From Acidobacteriota bacterium (GTDB taxonomy: Bacteria > Acidobacteriota > Terriglobia > UBA7540): 64,000 bases of DNA. Location of the stretch: contig SCRD01000017.1 in assembly GCA_004298155.1 (NCBI GenBank), positions 186,001 through 250,000 on the forward strand, written 5' to 3'. The notes under the pieces are model-generated. The model did no database searches. It saw nothing but the letters and a program-made list of their open reading frames with translations, and was not told the origin of the DNA. The translations under genes were made by a program, and so were the position numbers. Of this stretch, positions 1-8,546 are shown piece after piece (the first letter of the stretch is position 1; each line of letters starts with the position of its first letter).

Positions 1-202
1 CATGTGTGATGGAGGAATGGTCTACCATGCGTATTACCGGCGAACCGCTGAAGAAACTGGCTTCACTGAGCAAATTATAAGAAAGCCGGATGCCGTGCAC
101 GCAATAGGAATTCTTACCGCGCAACGGATCCTCAAAGCCCGCACCTTAGCGGACGCGGGAGTCACATCGGAACAGTCAACCCGGCAAAAGGTTCGTGAAT
201 AA
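1..202 (+). other. Window edge, possible 3' end of an upstream gene
   Basis: Two plus-strand frames are open from the edge. One runs to a TAA at 200-202 (66 codons visible). The other runs to a TAA at 78-80 and would end in a short basic tail, ..LKKLASLSKL. Neither part matches a family I recognise, and the gene body lies outside the window, so I cannot say which frame is coding. Only the position just upstream of the Gfo/Idh/MocA pair is informative. Confidence 0.2.
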
Positions 203-298
203 AAGTCTTTCCCTCTGCGCCGGTTTCTGTCAAACTTGCCCGTTATCTAAGTTGTGTCGGCGCGCTTTTTAGAATTTCGCGAGGAGGGCAGGTGTTCT

Positions 299-1666
299 AT
301 GTCTAGAGATTCAATCACACGTCGTGATTTCATGCGAGTGGGAGCGGGAGCGGCCGCAGCCGGTTCGGCTGCCAAGGTGATGTTGCTGGAACCGGCGCGC
401 GCGATGGCGTCGCCCCGGCCCATACCGCCCTCGGACAGGCTTCGGTTTGCTTCTATAGGAACAGGAGTGCGGGGATGCGAGGATTTATCAACCGCGCTCC
501 GTGCACCCGGAGTGGAAATGGTGGCCGTCTCTGACCTCTATGACGGGCGATTGATCGCTGCCCAGGAGCACGCCGGTAAGAAGTTGGACACCACCAAAGA
601 CTACCGCAGAATCCTGGACCGCAAGGACATTGATTTTGTGATTGTGGCCACCATGGACCACTGGCACTCAAAGATCGTCGAAGACGCCTGTGCTGCCGGC
701 AAGGACGTTTATTGTGAAAAGCCGATGACGCACAAAGTTCCGGAAGGCTTCCGGATCATTGAGGCAGCCCAGAAATACGGACGAATGGTGCAGGTAGGCA
801 GCCAGCGGCGGAGCAACGTGGTTTTTGCCAAGGGGCGGGAGATCGTTGAGAGTGGGGCGCTGGGGCAGATAACCGCCGTGGAGGGCTGGATCGACCGCAA
901 TGATCCGAGCGGCGCCTGGGTCTATCCGATTCCGCCGGACGCCAACGAGCGGACCATTGACTGGGAGCGATTCCTTGGCGACGCCCCCAGGCGGTCCTTC
1001 GACGCCAAGAGGTTTTTCCGCTGGCGCGGATACTCAGATTATGGCGAAGGCTTGCCCGGTGATTTGTATGTCCACATCCTGACCGGGATTTACACCGTGA
1101 TGGGGTTCGAGGCGCCGCCTCAAAGGGCCGCTGCCGGCGGCGGTCTTTATCACTATAAAGACGGCCGCGACGAGCCCGACATGATCTGGACGCTTTATAC
1201 GTTTCCGGGAACGACTGTTTCCGTCCGTTGCAACCTGAATAATGATTCGCAGGGTGGAGACACACGAATTTATGGCACCAAGGGTACGCTGATGTTTAAC
1301 GGTGAAGAATCGGTGACTTTTGTCCCTCAGGATACGCGTCCTCAGCCGGAAAGGTATTCCGTTGATGGATGGCCGAAAAAGATGCGCGAGGAGTACTGGG
1401 CGCACTGGAAAGAGGAGCATCCCGCGCCGCCGTTGAATTCGTTGACTGCTGTTGAACAATCGCAGACCTTCCGCGTGCCTGATGGTTACGATGAGGACCT
1501 GGTACACATGGAGAATTTCCTCAACGCAGTCAGGACGCGAAAGCCCAACGATGAGGGACCCGTCTTCGGCAACTGGACAGCCATTTCGTGCCACATGGCG
1601 AACCATTCCTATTTCAACAAGGCTGAGGCTATCTGGGACGAGAAGGCCAAAACGATCCGGACGTAG
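299..1666 (+). CDS. Gfo/Idh/MocA family oxidoreductase, Tat-exported (copy 1)
   Basis: 455 aa. The family catalyses NAD(P)-dependent oxidation or reduction of sugars and cyclitols. The N-terminus has a Tat signal (SRDSITRRDFMRVGAG), then a Rossmann start with a GTGVRG glycine motif and the EKPMTH signature of the family. The rest is the alpha/beta C-terminal domain. I chose the ATG at 299 because GAGGAGG lies at 281-287; the GTG at 254 has no such site and would put 15 residues before the signal. The next gene is a paralogue with the same architecture, so the pair probably acts on related substrates in the periplasm. The substrate is not determinable. Confidence 0.9.
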   Translation: MSRDSITRRDFMRVGAGAAAAGSAAKVMLLEPARAMASPRPIPPSDRLRFASIGTGVRGCEDLSTALRAPGVEMVAVSDLYDGRLIAAQEHAGKKLDTTKDYRRILDRKDIDFVIVATMDHWHSKIVEDACAAGKDVYCEKPMTHKVPEGFRIIEAAQKYGRMVQVGSQRRSNVVFAKGREIVESGALGQITAVEGWIDRNDPSGAWVYPIPPDANERTIDWERFLGDAPRRSFDAKRFFRWRGYSDYGEGLPGDLYVHILTGIYTVMGFEAPPQRAAAGGGLYHYKDGRDEPDMIWTLYTFPGTTVSVRCNLNNDSQGGDTRIYGTKGTLMFNGEESVTFVPQDTRPQPERYSVDGWPKKMREEYWAHWKEEHPAPPLNSLTAVEQSQTFRVPDGYDEDLVHMENFLNAVRTRKPNDEGPVFGNWTAISCHMANHSYFNKAEAIWDEKAKTIRT

Positions 1667-1809
1667 GACGGAAGGTCAAGAGTCAGTGCGGCCATGCCCG
1701 GGCCGTGGGCTGACTGTGCTGTGACCGCTTAATCCGGTTTCGCTGCCGGTCTTCCGGCACGCAGACAGATCATCACAATCTGGATTACACAAAGGGGAGG
1801 TGCCTCGAC

Positions 1810-3183
1810 ATGGGGAACGATGGGATATCGCGGCGCGATTTTATGCGGAGAACTTCCACTGCGGCCGGCGCGGCGCTGGTCGGAAAGTCTGTTCTGCTCG
1901 AAGCCGAAAATCTTGCCGCATCGCCCACGCCTGTGCCGCCCAGCGACACGGTGCGTTTCGGCATGGTCGGCATCGGCATGCAGGGCTCGGGCTTGCTGGG
2001 AACTTCCATCAGGCTTCCCGGCGTTGAATGCGTGGCGGCCTGCGATCTATACGACGGACGGCACACTCTTGCTAATTCGATCATCCGAAGGGAAACCGGC
2101 AAGACGGTTTTTGCGACCCGGCATTACAAGGAGTTGCTGGATAACAAGGACATTGACTGCATCGTTGCGGCGGTTCCCGACCATTGGCACGAGCGCATCA
2201 TCGTGGATGCCTGCAACGCGGGGAAGGACATTTATTGCGAAAAGCCTATGACGCACGAAGTCAAAGAAGGCTATTCAATCATCGAGGCGGCCACCAGCCA
2301 CAATCGCATCGTGCAGATCGGCAGCCAGCGGCGCAGCTCCATTATCTATGCCAAAGCCAAGGAACTCATCGACTCAGGGGCCATTGGCGATGTCCGTCTG
2401 GTTGAAGACACGAGCGGCAGAAACACGCCATGCGGCGCGTGGGTGTATCCGCCGCCGCCGGACCTTTCCCCCGGGAATCTGGATTGGGAAACCTGGCAGG
2501 GCTCGGCCTCCAGGCATCCCTTTTCCCCCATCCGCTTCGCCCGGTGGCGGGCATTTCGAGAGTACGGAGAGGGCATTCCCGGAGACCTTTACGTGCACCT
2601 GCTCACGGGAATCCACTACATCATGAGCGTGACGGCTCCTCCCGATCGCGCCTACTCCACTGGCGGCCTTTTTCAATGGAAGGACGATGGGCGCGACTAC
2701 CCTGACCAGATGTCGACGATTTATGAATACCCCAGCTTCCGTTGCATGATCCGCGTGACGCTGGATAATGAAGAAGATGAGGTCGTCCGTGTCCTGGGCA
2801 CCCGCGGAACCATTGAAATTCAGGGACGCGGACTTACTGTGTCATCACAGGACGGGAAGGACCATTCTCCGTGCTACTACGCCTCCAGCTACCCTCCCGA
2901 GTTGCATGCCGAATATGTGAAAGAGTGGGAAGCCCAGCATAGAACAGCGCCAGGGACGGCCCAGCCGATTGAGGGCACCAGCTTCCATACGCCTCCTGGC
3001 TACAATGAAGATGCCCGGCACCTTTGGAATTTCTTCCAGTCGGTCAAGACGCGGCGGCCGTCGGTGGAAGATCCGGTTTTCGGTAACAATACCGCGATCG
3101 GATGCCACCTGGCGAATTACTCCTACTTCCATAAAACATTGGCGGTGTGGGACACAGCTGCCAGGACGATCAAAGGATCGTGA
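1810..3183 (+). CDS. Gfo/Idh/MocA family oxidoreductase, Tat-exported (copy 2)
   Basis: 457 aa, paralogue of the preceding gene with a shared plan: Tat signal SRRDFMRRTSTAAGAALVG, linker with TPVPPSDTVRF, GIGMQGSG nucleotide-binding turn, EKPMTHEVKEGYSI signature, and a C-terminal domain ending with a PVFGNNTAIGCHLANYSYF segment also found in copy 1. A GGGGAGG ribosome binding site ends 7-8 bases before the ATG. The 143 bp between the copies holds no gene, so they may be co-transcribed. Tat export fits a family that can fold with its nicotinamide cofactor before export. The reaction (perhaps ketoglycoside formation) is an inference. Confidence 0.9.
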   Translation: MGNDGISRRDFMRRTSTAAGAALVGKSVLLEAENLAASPTPVPPSDTVRFGMVGIGMQGSGLLGTSIRLPGVECVAACDLYDGRHTLANSIIRRETGKTVFATRHYKELLDNKDIDCIVAAVPDHWHERIIVDACNAGKDIYCEKPMTHEVKEGYSIIEAATSHNRIVQIGSQRRSSIIYAKAKELIDSGAIGDVRLVEDTSGRNTPCGAWVYPPPPDLSPGNLDWETWQGSASRHPFSPIRFARWRAFREYGEGIPGDLYVHLLTGIHYIMSVTAPPDRAYSTGGLFQWKDDGRDYPDQMSTIYEYPSFRCMIRVTLDNEEDEVVRVLGTRGTIEIQGRGLTVSSQDGKDHSPCYYASSYPPELHAEYVKEWEAQHRTAPGTAQPIEGTSFHTPPGYNEDARHLWNFFQSVKTRRPSVEDPVFGNNTAIGCHLANYSYFHKTLAVWDTAARTIKGS

Positions 3184-3374
3184 GCAGCTCATATCGACGC
3201 GGTATGGGCAGGTTCTTTTTCCAGCGGCATGCCTGCGGGCGACCTTCGCATCATGGGCGCATAAGCCCGGCGACGCATTGACGAAGCCTGGTCAGTCGAT
3301 ATTTCCGTGTCGAGGTGGAGCAAAACCTCCCCCCGGAAATCACGCTTTTACCATGGGCTCTACGAGTTGGAAAG

Positions 3375-3956
3375 ATGCCCCAGGAACCTATAATCCGGCA
3401 ACTGCTGGCAGGCATCGCGCAGCACGAAGAGTCGGCGTTGGCTGACCTTTACGACCTGGCTTCGCCTGGTCTCTATGGGCTGATCACTGAAATTATCTCT
3501 GACCGCGAGGCCGCGCTGGAGATCCTTAAGGATGTTTTCGCTCGCCTGTGGCGGGACGCAAAGCGGATCCAGGCGGCCGGAGGTAGTGTGAGGGTCTGGC
3601 TTGCCCTGGAGGCCCGCGCCAGAGCTGTTGACTGGCAGCGCTCGCAAGCAGGCTTGCGAACCACGGCCCATTCCCGCCTGCAGTCACTGACGAAGCTGAA
3701 TTCCTGGATGCCCCGGCCTTTTGACATTGAGCAGGTTGAAAAACGGCGGCATCTTCTGGAGAAGCTGGTTCGCCGCCTTCCCAGACCTCAAAGCGAGCTG
3801 CTGACTCTTGCGATTGTGAAGGGATTTACTGAAACAGAGATCGCCAGGCAGGTCGAGCAGCCTCCGGGTCGGATTGAGCACGAGTTGCGGGCCGGACTGC
3901 GCTTTTTGCGGCACCGTCTGCGTGCTGTGATGGGAACATGGAATGCCAATATCTAG
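3375..3956 (+). CDS. ECF-type RNA polymerase sigma factor
   Basis: 193 aa from the ATG at 3375; an in-frame GTG at 3315 would add 20 residues of unlikely sequence. Region 2 is visible as ALADLYDLASPGLYGLI followed by DREAALEILKDVFARLWRD, and region 4 as a helix-turn-helix around GFTETEIARQVEQPPGRIEH. The two domains are joined by a linker typical of ECF factors. The 3' end overlaps the next gene by 19 bp, and that gene encodes an anti-sigma-like zinc-finger protein, so the two are translationally coupled and probably a sigma/anti-sigma pair of the SigK/RskA kind. Targets are unknown. Confidence 0.8.
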   Translation: MPQEPIIRQLLAGIAQHEESALADLYDLASPGLYGLITEIISDREAALEILKDVFARLWRDAKRIQAAGGSVRVWLALEARARAVDWQRSQAGLRTTAHSRLQSLTKLNSWMPRPFDIEQVEKRRHLLEKLVRRLPRPQSELLTLAIVKGFTETEIARQVEQPPGRIEHELRAGLRFLRHRLRAVMGTWNANI

Positions 3957-4165
3957 ATGACGTTTATGAGCTGTTCCTGCTGGGATTGCTAAAGCCGAAG
4001 GAGGCAGCGGCGGTGAAGGAGCACGTCGAGCGTGGCTGTCCGTATTGCCTGGACCATCTCCGGGAGGCCGCTCAGTCCGTCTACTTCCTCCTCTCCGGCT
4101 CAAAAAGCCATAAGCCTCCGCAGCAGGCAAAGTCCGAGATTCTGCGCAGCCTGCACCATGAATGA
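3938..4165 (+). CDS. Short anti-sigma factor, zinc-finger domain only
   Basis: 75 aa. It begins MECQYLDDVYELFLLGLL and continues to a putative zinc site formed by Cys3, His29, Cys34 and Cys37 (EHVERGCPYC), which is the pattern of RskA/ChrR-type anti-sigma N-terminal domains. The usual membrane segment and extracytoplasmic C-terminal sensor are absent; the protein stops after about 35 further polar residues. It overlaps the sigma gene, so it is most likely its soluble partner. Whether it ever was longer is unclear, since no matching sequence is seen in the following 178 bp. Confidence 0.65.
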   Translation: MECQYLDDVYELFLLGLLKPKEAAAVKEHVERGCPYCLDHLREAAQSVYFLLSGSKSHKPPQQAKSEILRSLHHE

Positions 4166-4227
4166 GGTGGACTTCTGCTCCGCCCATGAATGCCATGGGA
4201 AAATCAGATCAGCAGGTGGGCGAAGGC

Positions 4228-4240
4228 GGGGACAGTCCCC
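4228..4240. repeat. Short perfect palindrome GGGGAC-A-GTCCCC
   Basis: Six-base arms around a single A, in the non-coding stretch between the anti-sigma gene and the permease. It has no T tract, so it is not a classical terminator. It could be a REP-like dispersed element or a protein site; only one copy was noticed in this window. Confidence 0.35.
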
Positions 4241-4343
4241 AACTTGAAAATTCCTGAGCAAGCCCCCGTGGCCCTCCAAGATCTGCGGAAGGAATCACAA
4301 ATAGTGAACTGGCGGCCGAATTCAGACGGCTGCAGGGCGAACA

Positions 4344-5723
4344 ATGTCAGAACCGGGGCACAAAGCGGGCCTGAGGCGCGACCTCGGATTCCTCCAGGCC
4401 ACCTCTCTTGCAATTACGGACATGGTGGGCATTGGCCCGTTCATCACCATTCCGCTTTTTCTGGCGACGATGGGCGGCCCGCAGGCCATGCTGGGATGGA
4501 TGGTCGGGGCGGGACTGGCTTTCTGCGACGGCTTGGTATGGGCTGAACTGGGTGCCGCCATGCCCAGAGCCGGAGGAAGTTACCACTATTTGCGCGAAGC
4601 GTTCGGCCCTTCTGGAGCAGGCCGCTGGCTCTCCTTCCTTGTCGTCTGGCAAATCATGTTTTCCGCGCCGCTTTCGGTTGCAAGCGGCAGCATCGGTTTT
4701 GCCAACTATTTTCATTACCTTGCTCCGGGAATGACGCCATGGGAAGTCCGCATCTTTGCATCCACCATTCCCCTGTTTTTAATCATCCTGCTCTACCGGC
4801 GGATCCGCGTGGTCGGAAACCTTTCCGTGGTGATGCTGGGCGGCGTGCTGGTCGGGTGTTTCTGGGTCATCCTCTCCGGGCTGCCCCATCTGAGCGCATC
4901 GCGCATTTTTGATTTTCCGCCCGGCGCCTTCCACTTGAACGTGCTTTTCTGGGCGGGCCTTGGCCACGCCACGCTCTACGCGCTTTACGACTATTTCGGC
5001 TACTACAATGTCTGTTACCTGGCTGAGGAGATTCGCGAGCCGGGGCGCATTATCCCATTGGCCATACTATTTTCCATTGCGGTTGTAGCCATCCTTTATA
5101 TTCTGATGAACACCTCGATTCTCAGCGTGATTCCGTGGCGCGAGGCGCAGCACAGCCACTTTATCGCTTCCGAATATATCCAGAAGCTCCAGGGCCGTTT
5201 TGCAGGCCAGTTGATGACCCTGCTGATGCTCTGGATTGCCTTCGCATCCGCTTTCTCGTTGTTGCTGGGCTATTCGCGCATTCCTTATGCCGCCGCGGCC
5301 GATGGAAACTTCTTCAAGATATTTGCCGGGCTGCATCCCAAGTACGATATCCCGCATGTGTCGCTGGTGACGCTGGGAGTGATTGCCTCGGGCTTCAGCC
5401 TGCTGCGGCTGCCGGAAGTGATTGTCAGCCTGGTGGCCACGCGCGTGCTTCTGCAGTATTTGCCGCAGGCGGTCGGCTTTTTTATCCTGCGCTTCAAGCG
5501 GCCGGATATGGAGCGCCCATTTAAGATGTGGCTCTATCCCATCCCGGGCGTTATTTCTCTGTTTGGATGGCTTTATATCCTCTCAACTTCAGCGCAGGGA
5601 GCGTTGCTGTTCGCCCTGGTGGTGTTTGTGCTTGGGACTGCAGCTTATCTGTTCCGCGCTCGTACCAAGGGTGAATGGCCGTTTCTTAAGGCAGGCAGCA
5701 TGAAGAGTGCAGGAGGATTGTGA
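4344..5723 (+). CDS. APC superfamily amino acid/polyamine permease
   Basis: 459 aa integral inner-membrane protein with about 12 hydrophobic segments. The N-terminus has the APC signature: a cytoplasmic start, then LGFLQATSLAITDMVGIGPF, where the conserved G-x-G break of helix 1 is visible as VGIGPF. Helix 2-3 (AELGAAMPRAGGSYHYLREA) also matches the family, as does the E-rich loop YLAEEIREPGRIIP before helix 6. The ATG at 4344 has only a weak upstream site (GGGCG). It is probably proton- or gradient-coupled uptake of an amino acid; the substrate cannot be read from the sequence. Confidence 0.88.
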   Translation: MSEPGHKAGLRRDLGFLQATSLAITDMVGIGPFITIPLFLATMGGPQAMLGWMVGAGLAFCDGLVWAELGAAMPRAGGSYHYLREAFGPSGAGRWLSFLVVWQIMFSAPLSVASGSIGFANYFHYLAPGMTPWEVRIFASTIPLFLIILLYRRIRVVGNLSVVMLGGVLVGCFWVILSGLPHLSASRIFDFPPGAFHLNVLFWAGLGHATLYALYDYFGYYNVCYLAEEIREPGRIIPLAILFSIAVVAILYILMNTSILSVIPWREAQHSHFIASEYIQKLQGRFAGQLMTLLMLWIAFASAFSLLLGYSRIPYAAAADGNFFKIFAGLHPKYDIPHVSLVTLGVIASGFSLLRLPEVIVSLVATRVLLQYLPQAVGFFILRFKRPDMERPFKMWLYPIPGVISLFGWLYILSTSAQGALLFALVVFVLGTAAYLFRARTKGEWPFLKAGSMKSAGGL

Positions 5724-5742
5724 CGAAAGGTAGCTTTTGCAG

Positions 5743-6531
5743 TTACGACTCGCCTCGCCGTGCCACTACAAACATGCCTTCGTTGTGGGTAAACTCGATG
5801 TCATCACCTTGGATCTGTGGTGAAAAACCCGCCTTATCGCCTGACGCGGATTTCTCAATTAGTCTGCGGGCCTCCACGTATCGCTTGTCCCTCGGCTGAT
5901 GGCCCGCGCGCAGCATCCATTGGTTGAACGAACGCCGGTGGCGCCTGAAGGATTGGGATAGTATCTCGAGGCCGAAGTCATCAAACATCCTTAAGAAGGT
6001 GGTCAATCTCAGCGACCGCGTGTGTGAGGGATCTCGAACCACTTCAATCCGGTTGTGCAGTTCGAACTTTTCGTCGCTTTCGGGTCCCAGTGTGTCATCT
6101 ACAAACAGGCGGCCGTCCCGCTTTGTTACTCGCAGCATCTCCTGCAGAACAAGTTCGGGCTTGGGAATGTGGTGGAAGGCGTACTGGCAGCTCACCAGGT
6201 CGAAGGTGGCCTCGGCATAGGGAATCGCCTCCCCTTCTGCGCAAATAAAAGCCGCGTTATCGGCCTGCTTTTCAGCCTGGAACTGGCGAGAGTGGCGCAG
6301 CATCTCAGGTGTCAGGTCCATTCCGAATGCATACCGAAGCCCAGGCGCTACAGCCACAACTAGACCGCCTGGCCCGCAGGCCACATCAAGGAACAGCATT
6401 TCGGGCTGCGGCTTTAGAAAACGCACTTTTTCGGCGATTGCTTCGGGTGAATCGCGTACTGCAAACTTTGAGAAAGCTTCTGCTGTGTTTGTAAATTGCT
6501 TCTGAACCGTTGCTTGATGTTTCTTTGACAT
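5743..6531 (-). CDS. Class I SAM-dependent methyltransferase (UbiE-like)
   Basis: 262 aa. Motif I for S-adenosylmethionine binding is FLDVACGPGGLVVAVAP near residues 47-63, followed by an acidic post-I residue in GMDLTPEML, then FDLVSCQYAFHHIP as motif II/III. This matches the Methyltransf_11/UbiE family of small-molecule methylases. The C-terminal half (after ESDEKFELHN) is less conserved and would set substrate choice. It is a single gene, convergent with the permease upstream on the opposite strand (stop codons 19 bp apart). Not necessarily a quinone methylase. Confidence 0.85.
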   Translation of the reverse strand: MSKKHQATVQKQFTNTAEAFSKFAVRDSPEAIAEKVRFLKPQPEMLFLDVACGPGGLVVAVAPGLRYAFGMDLTPEMLRHSRQFQAEKQADNAAFICAEGEAIPYAEATFDLVSCQYAFHHIPKPELVLQEMLRVTKRDGRLFVDDTLGPESDEKFELHNRIEVVRDPSHTRSLRLTTFLRMFDDFGLEILSQSFRRHRRSFNQWMLRAGHQPRDKRYVEARRLIEKSASGDKAGFSPQIQGDDIEFTHNEGMFVVARRGES

Positions 6532-6749
6532 AGTCTTTCTTCAGATCCCCCGATGATCTCTATTCCTTTTCTGAATGTAATAGAATGCCCTTTCTTTGGG
6601 AAGTACTAACGCGAATCGCTGATGAAAACAGCAAATTATTCGCCTCGGATCGGAGGGCGTGAAGGCTTCATTTGAATTTAACGGTTTCTTTTTCCTGCCC
6701 GAAAATGTAATCCTTGAAACAGATTACATTTGGCAGAGGGAGGCTTCAA

Positions 6750-7673
6750 ATGCCACTTGGAAGTGAGGAGTTGAAATCGGCGCTGCAGGGAATTGTCGGG
6801 TTTGGAGTGACGCCGTTCCGTGAAAACCTGAGTGTTGACTTCGACGCCTTGCGGCAGAATGCGGCATACCTGGCGGAACACTGCGAGGTGGTGGTCCCTC
6901 TGGCAGGCAATGGCGAAATCTATGCGCTGTCGCCAGAGGAGCATAAGGCGATCGGCCGGGCAGCAGTGGAAGAGGTTAACGGCCGGAAGCCGGTACTGGT
7001 GGGCGTGGGATTCACCGTGCCCATTGCTCGCGACCTGGTGCAAGCAGCGGAAGCTTACGGCGCCGACGGAGTTCTGGTGCTTCCTCCATACTTTACGCAC
7101 GCCAATGATGACGGCTTGTTTGAATACTATCGTTCCGTTGCACAGGCGACGAAGCTGGGAGTGATTCTGTTCCAGACGCACTCGACAAATTTCAGTCCGT
7201 CGCTGCTGCGCCGCCTGGCGGAGGTTCCGAACATTGTCGGCATGAAGGACGAGCACGGTGATATGGACCAGTTCGTCCGCCAGTGGGGAGCTGTTGGAGA
7301 CCGGATGGCATTACTTTGCGGCGTTGGAGAAATTCTGGCTCCCAGCTATTTCGCCTTGGGCGTCAAAGCTTTTACAAGCGGGATCGTTAACTTTATGCCC
7401 TCGACCTGCCGGAAGATTCTGGCGCACCTTCGCGCGGGAGAGTTGGAGACCGCCGCGCGTGTAGTTGATCAGGAGACGATGCCCGTTTATGATCTGCGCG
7501 TCAAAAGGCCCGGTTACAGGACTCTGGTCATCAAGGAAGCCATGAATCTTTGTGGGCTGAACGCAGGGCGCGTCCGGCCGCCGCTGGCGCCGCTTCCCGA
7601 AGAAGACCGTCAGGAGTTGCGGTCCGTCCTTTTGAGCCTGGGGCTGTTGAAGGGCGAGGCCGCACGCAAGTGA
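6750..7673 (+). CDS. DapA/KdgD-superfamily lyase or dehydratase
   Basis: 307 aa TIM barrel of the dihydrodipicolinate synthase superfamily, closest in style to 5-dehydro-4-deoxyglucarate dehydratase. The Schiff-base lysine is Lys166 in VGMKDEHGD. The loop that usually carries the catalytic Tyr (YN-x-x motif) reads ILFQTHSTNF here, with Phe141 in the Tyr position, so chemistry or substrate may differ. The ATG at 6750 follows GAGGGAGG at 6736-6743; an in-frame TTG at 6714 is less likely. Neighbours (GalT, GH20, an enolase-type dehydratase further on) suggest a sugar-acid role. Confidence 0.78.
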   Translation: MPLGSEELKSALQGIVGFGVTPFRENLSVDFDALRQNAAYLAEHCEVVVPLAGNGEIYALSPEEHKAIGRAAVEEVNGRKPVLVGVGFTVPIARDLVQAAEAYGADGVLVLPPYFTHANDDGLFEYYRSVAQATKLGVILFQTHSTNFSPSLLRRLAEVPNIVGMKDEHGDMDQFVRQWGAVGDRMALLCGVGEILAPSYFALGVKAFTSGIVNFMPSTCRKILAHLRAGELETAARVVDQETMPVYDLRVKRPGYRTLVIKEAMNLCGLNAGRVRPPLAPLPEEDRQELRSVLLSLGLLKGEAARK

Positions 7674-7797
7674 TTGGCGATCCATTGGCCAAAAACGAAT
7701 CGACCGCCGGAAACCCATTTCTGGTCCCGCTGAAAAGACGTCAGCTTTCCCTGCGGCACGAGCACATTGTGCTCTGGATGCTCGTGAGCCGAATACG

Positions 7798-8520
7798 ATG
7801 TGGTCTGGCATGAGCGAAATCGGTGAGCCTTGTTGCGTGCTGATCCCTGCTGGTTATTTCCAGATGGGGTGTGCTACGGGCCGTGACGATGAGCAACCGG
7901 TCCATCGAGTGTGGATCGATGCATTTGAAATGGCGGTTTTCCAGGTACGAAACCGCGATTGGGCGGTGTTCATGGAAGCCGCCGGCCATCCCGCGCCTCC
8001 CGAAGGGCAGAATCCGGCCTTCAACCACATTGACCAACCGGTCGTGGCGGTAAACTGGGCCGAAGCCAACCAATACTGCCGTTGGCTGGGCCGATTGAGT
8101 GGCCGGCAATATCGCCTGCCGACGGAGGCAGAATGGGAGAGAGCTGCGAAAGGCGGGAGAGAAGACGCCCTGTACCCATGGGGCGACGAACAACCCGAAG
8201 CGAATGATGAATACATTCGCCGCTGGAAGCGGAAGGTTTCTGGACCGCTGCCGGTGGGCCAGGGCACGCCCAACCCATTCGGCCTTTATGATATGGGCGA
8301 AAACGTCCATGAGTGGTGTGCCGACTGGTACTCAAGTGAATACTATACCCGCTCGCCATCGCAAAACCCCGAGGGTCCGCCATCCGGCGAGCGGCGCGCG
8401 TCGCGTGGGGGCGCCTGGCGGCACCACATTAAGGCGAGCCGTTGCGCTGCACGGTCCAGCATTCCACCAGATTTTCGGTACACAGATTACGGGTTTCGTG
8501 TGGTTCGCAACATCTCATAA
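7798..8520 (+). CDS. SUMF1/formylglycine-generating-enzyme-like protein
   Basis: 240 aa (236 if the ATG at 7810 is used; neither has a clear ribosome site). The SUMF1 fold is visible through FQMG at the start, PVVAVNWAEANQYC, RLPTEAEWERAAKGG, LYPWGDE, GLYDMGENVHEWCADWY, and the terminal RRASRGGAWRHHIKASRC then YGFRVVRN. The double-Cys arrangement of true sulfatase-activating enzymes is not seen after the RGG motif, so a formylglycine role is doubtful. It starts 125 bp after the lyase and ends 26 bp before galT. Confidence 0.8.
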   Translation: MWSGMSEIGEPCCVLIPAGYFQMGCATGRDDEQPVHRVWIDAFEMAVFQVRNRDWAVFMEAAGHPAPPEGQNPAFNHIDQPVVAVNWAEANQYCRWLGRLSGRQYRLPTEAEWERAAKGGREDALYPWGDEQPEANDEYIRRWKRKVSGPLPVGQGTPNPFGLYDMGENVHEWCADWYSSEYYTRSPSQNPEGPPSGERRASRGGAWRHHIKASRCAARSSIPPDFRYTDYGFRVVRNIS

Positions 8521-8546
8521 GCCCGACTTAGGAAAGGAGGTCTCTC

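Noticed and set aside
1034-1606. 190-codon minus-strand frame opposite the first oxidoreductase
   Set aside because: It has no family features and is a shadow of the real gene.
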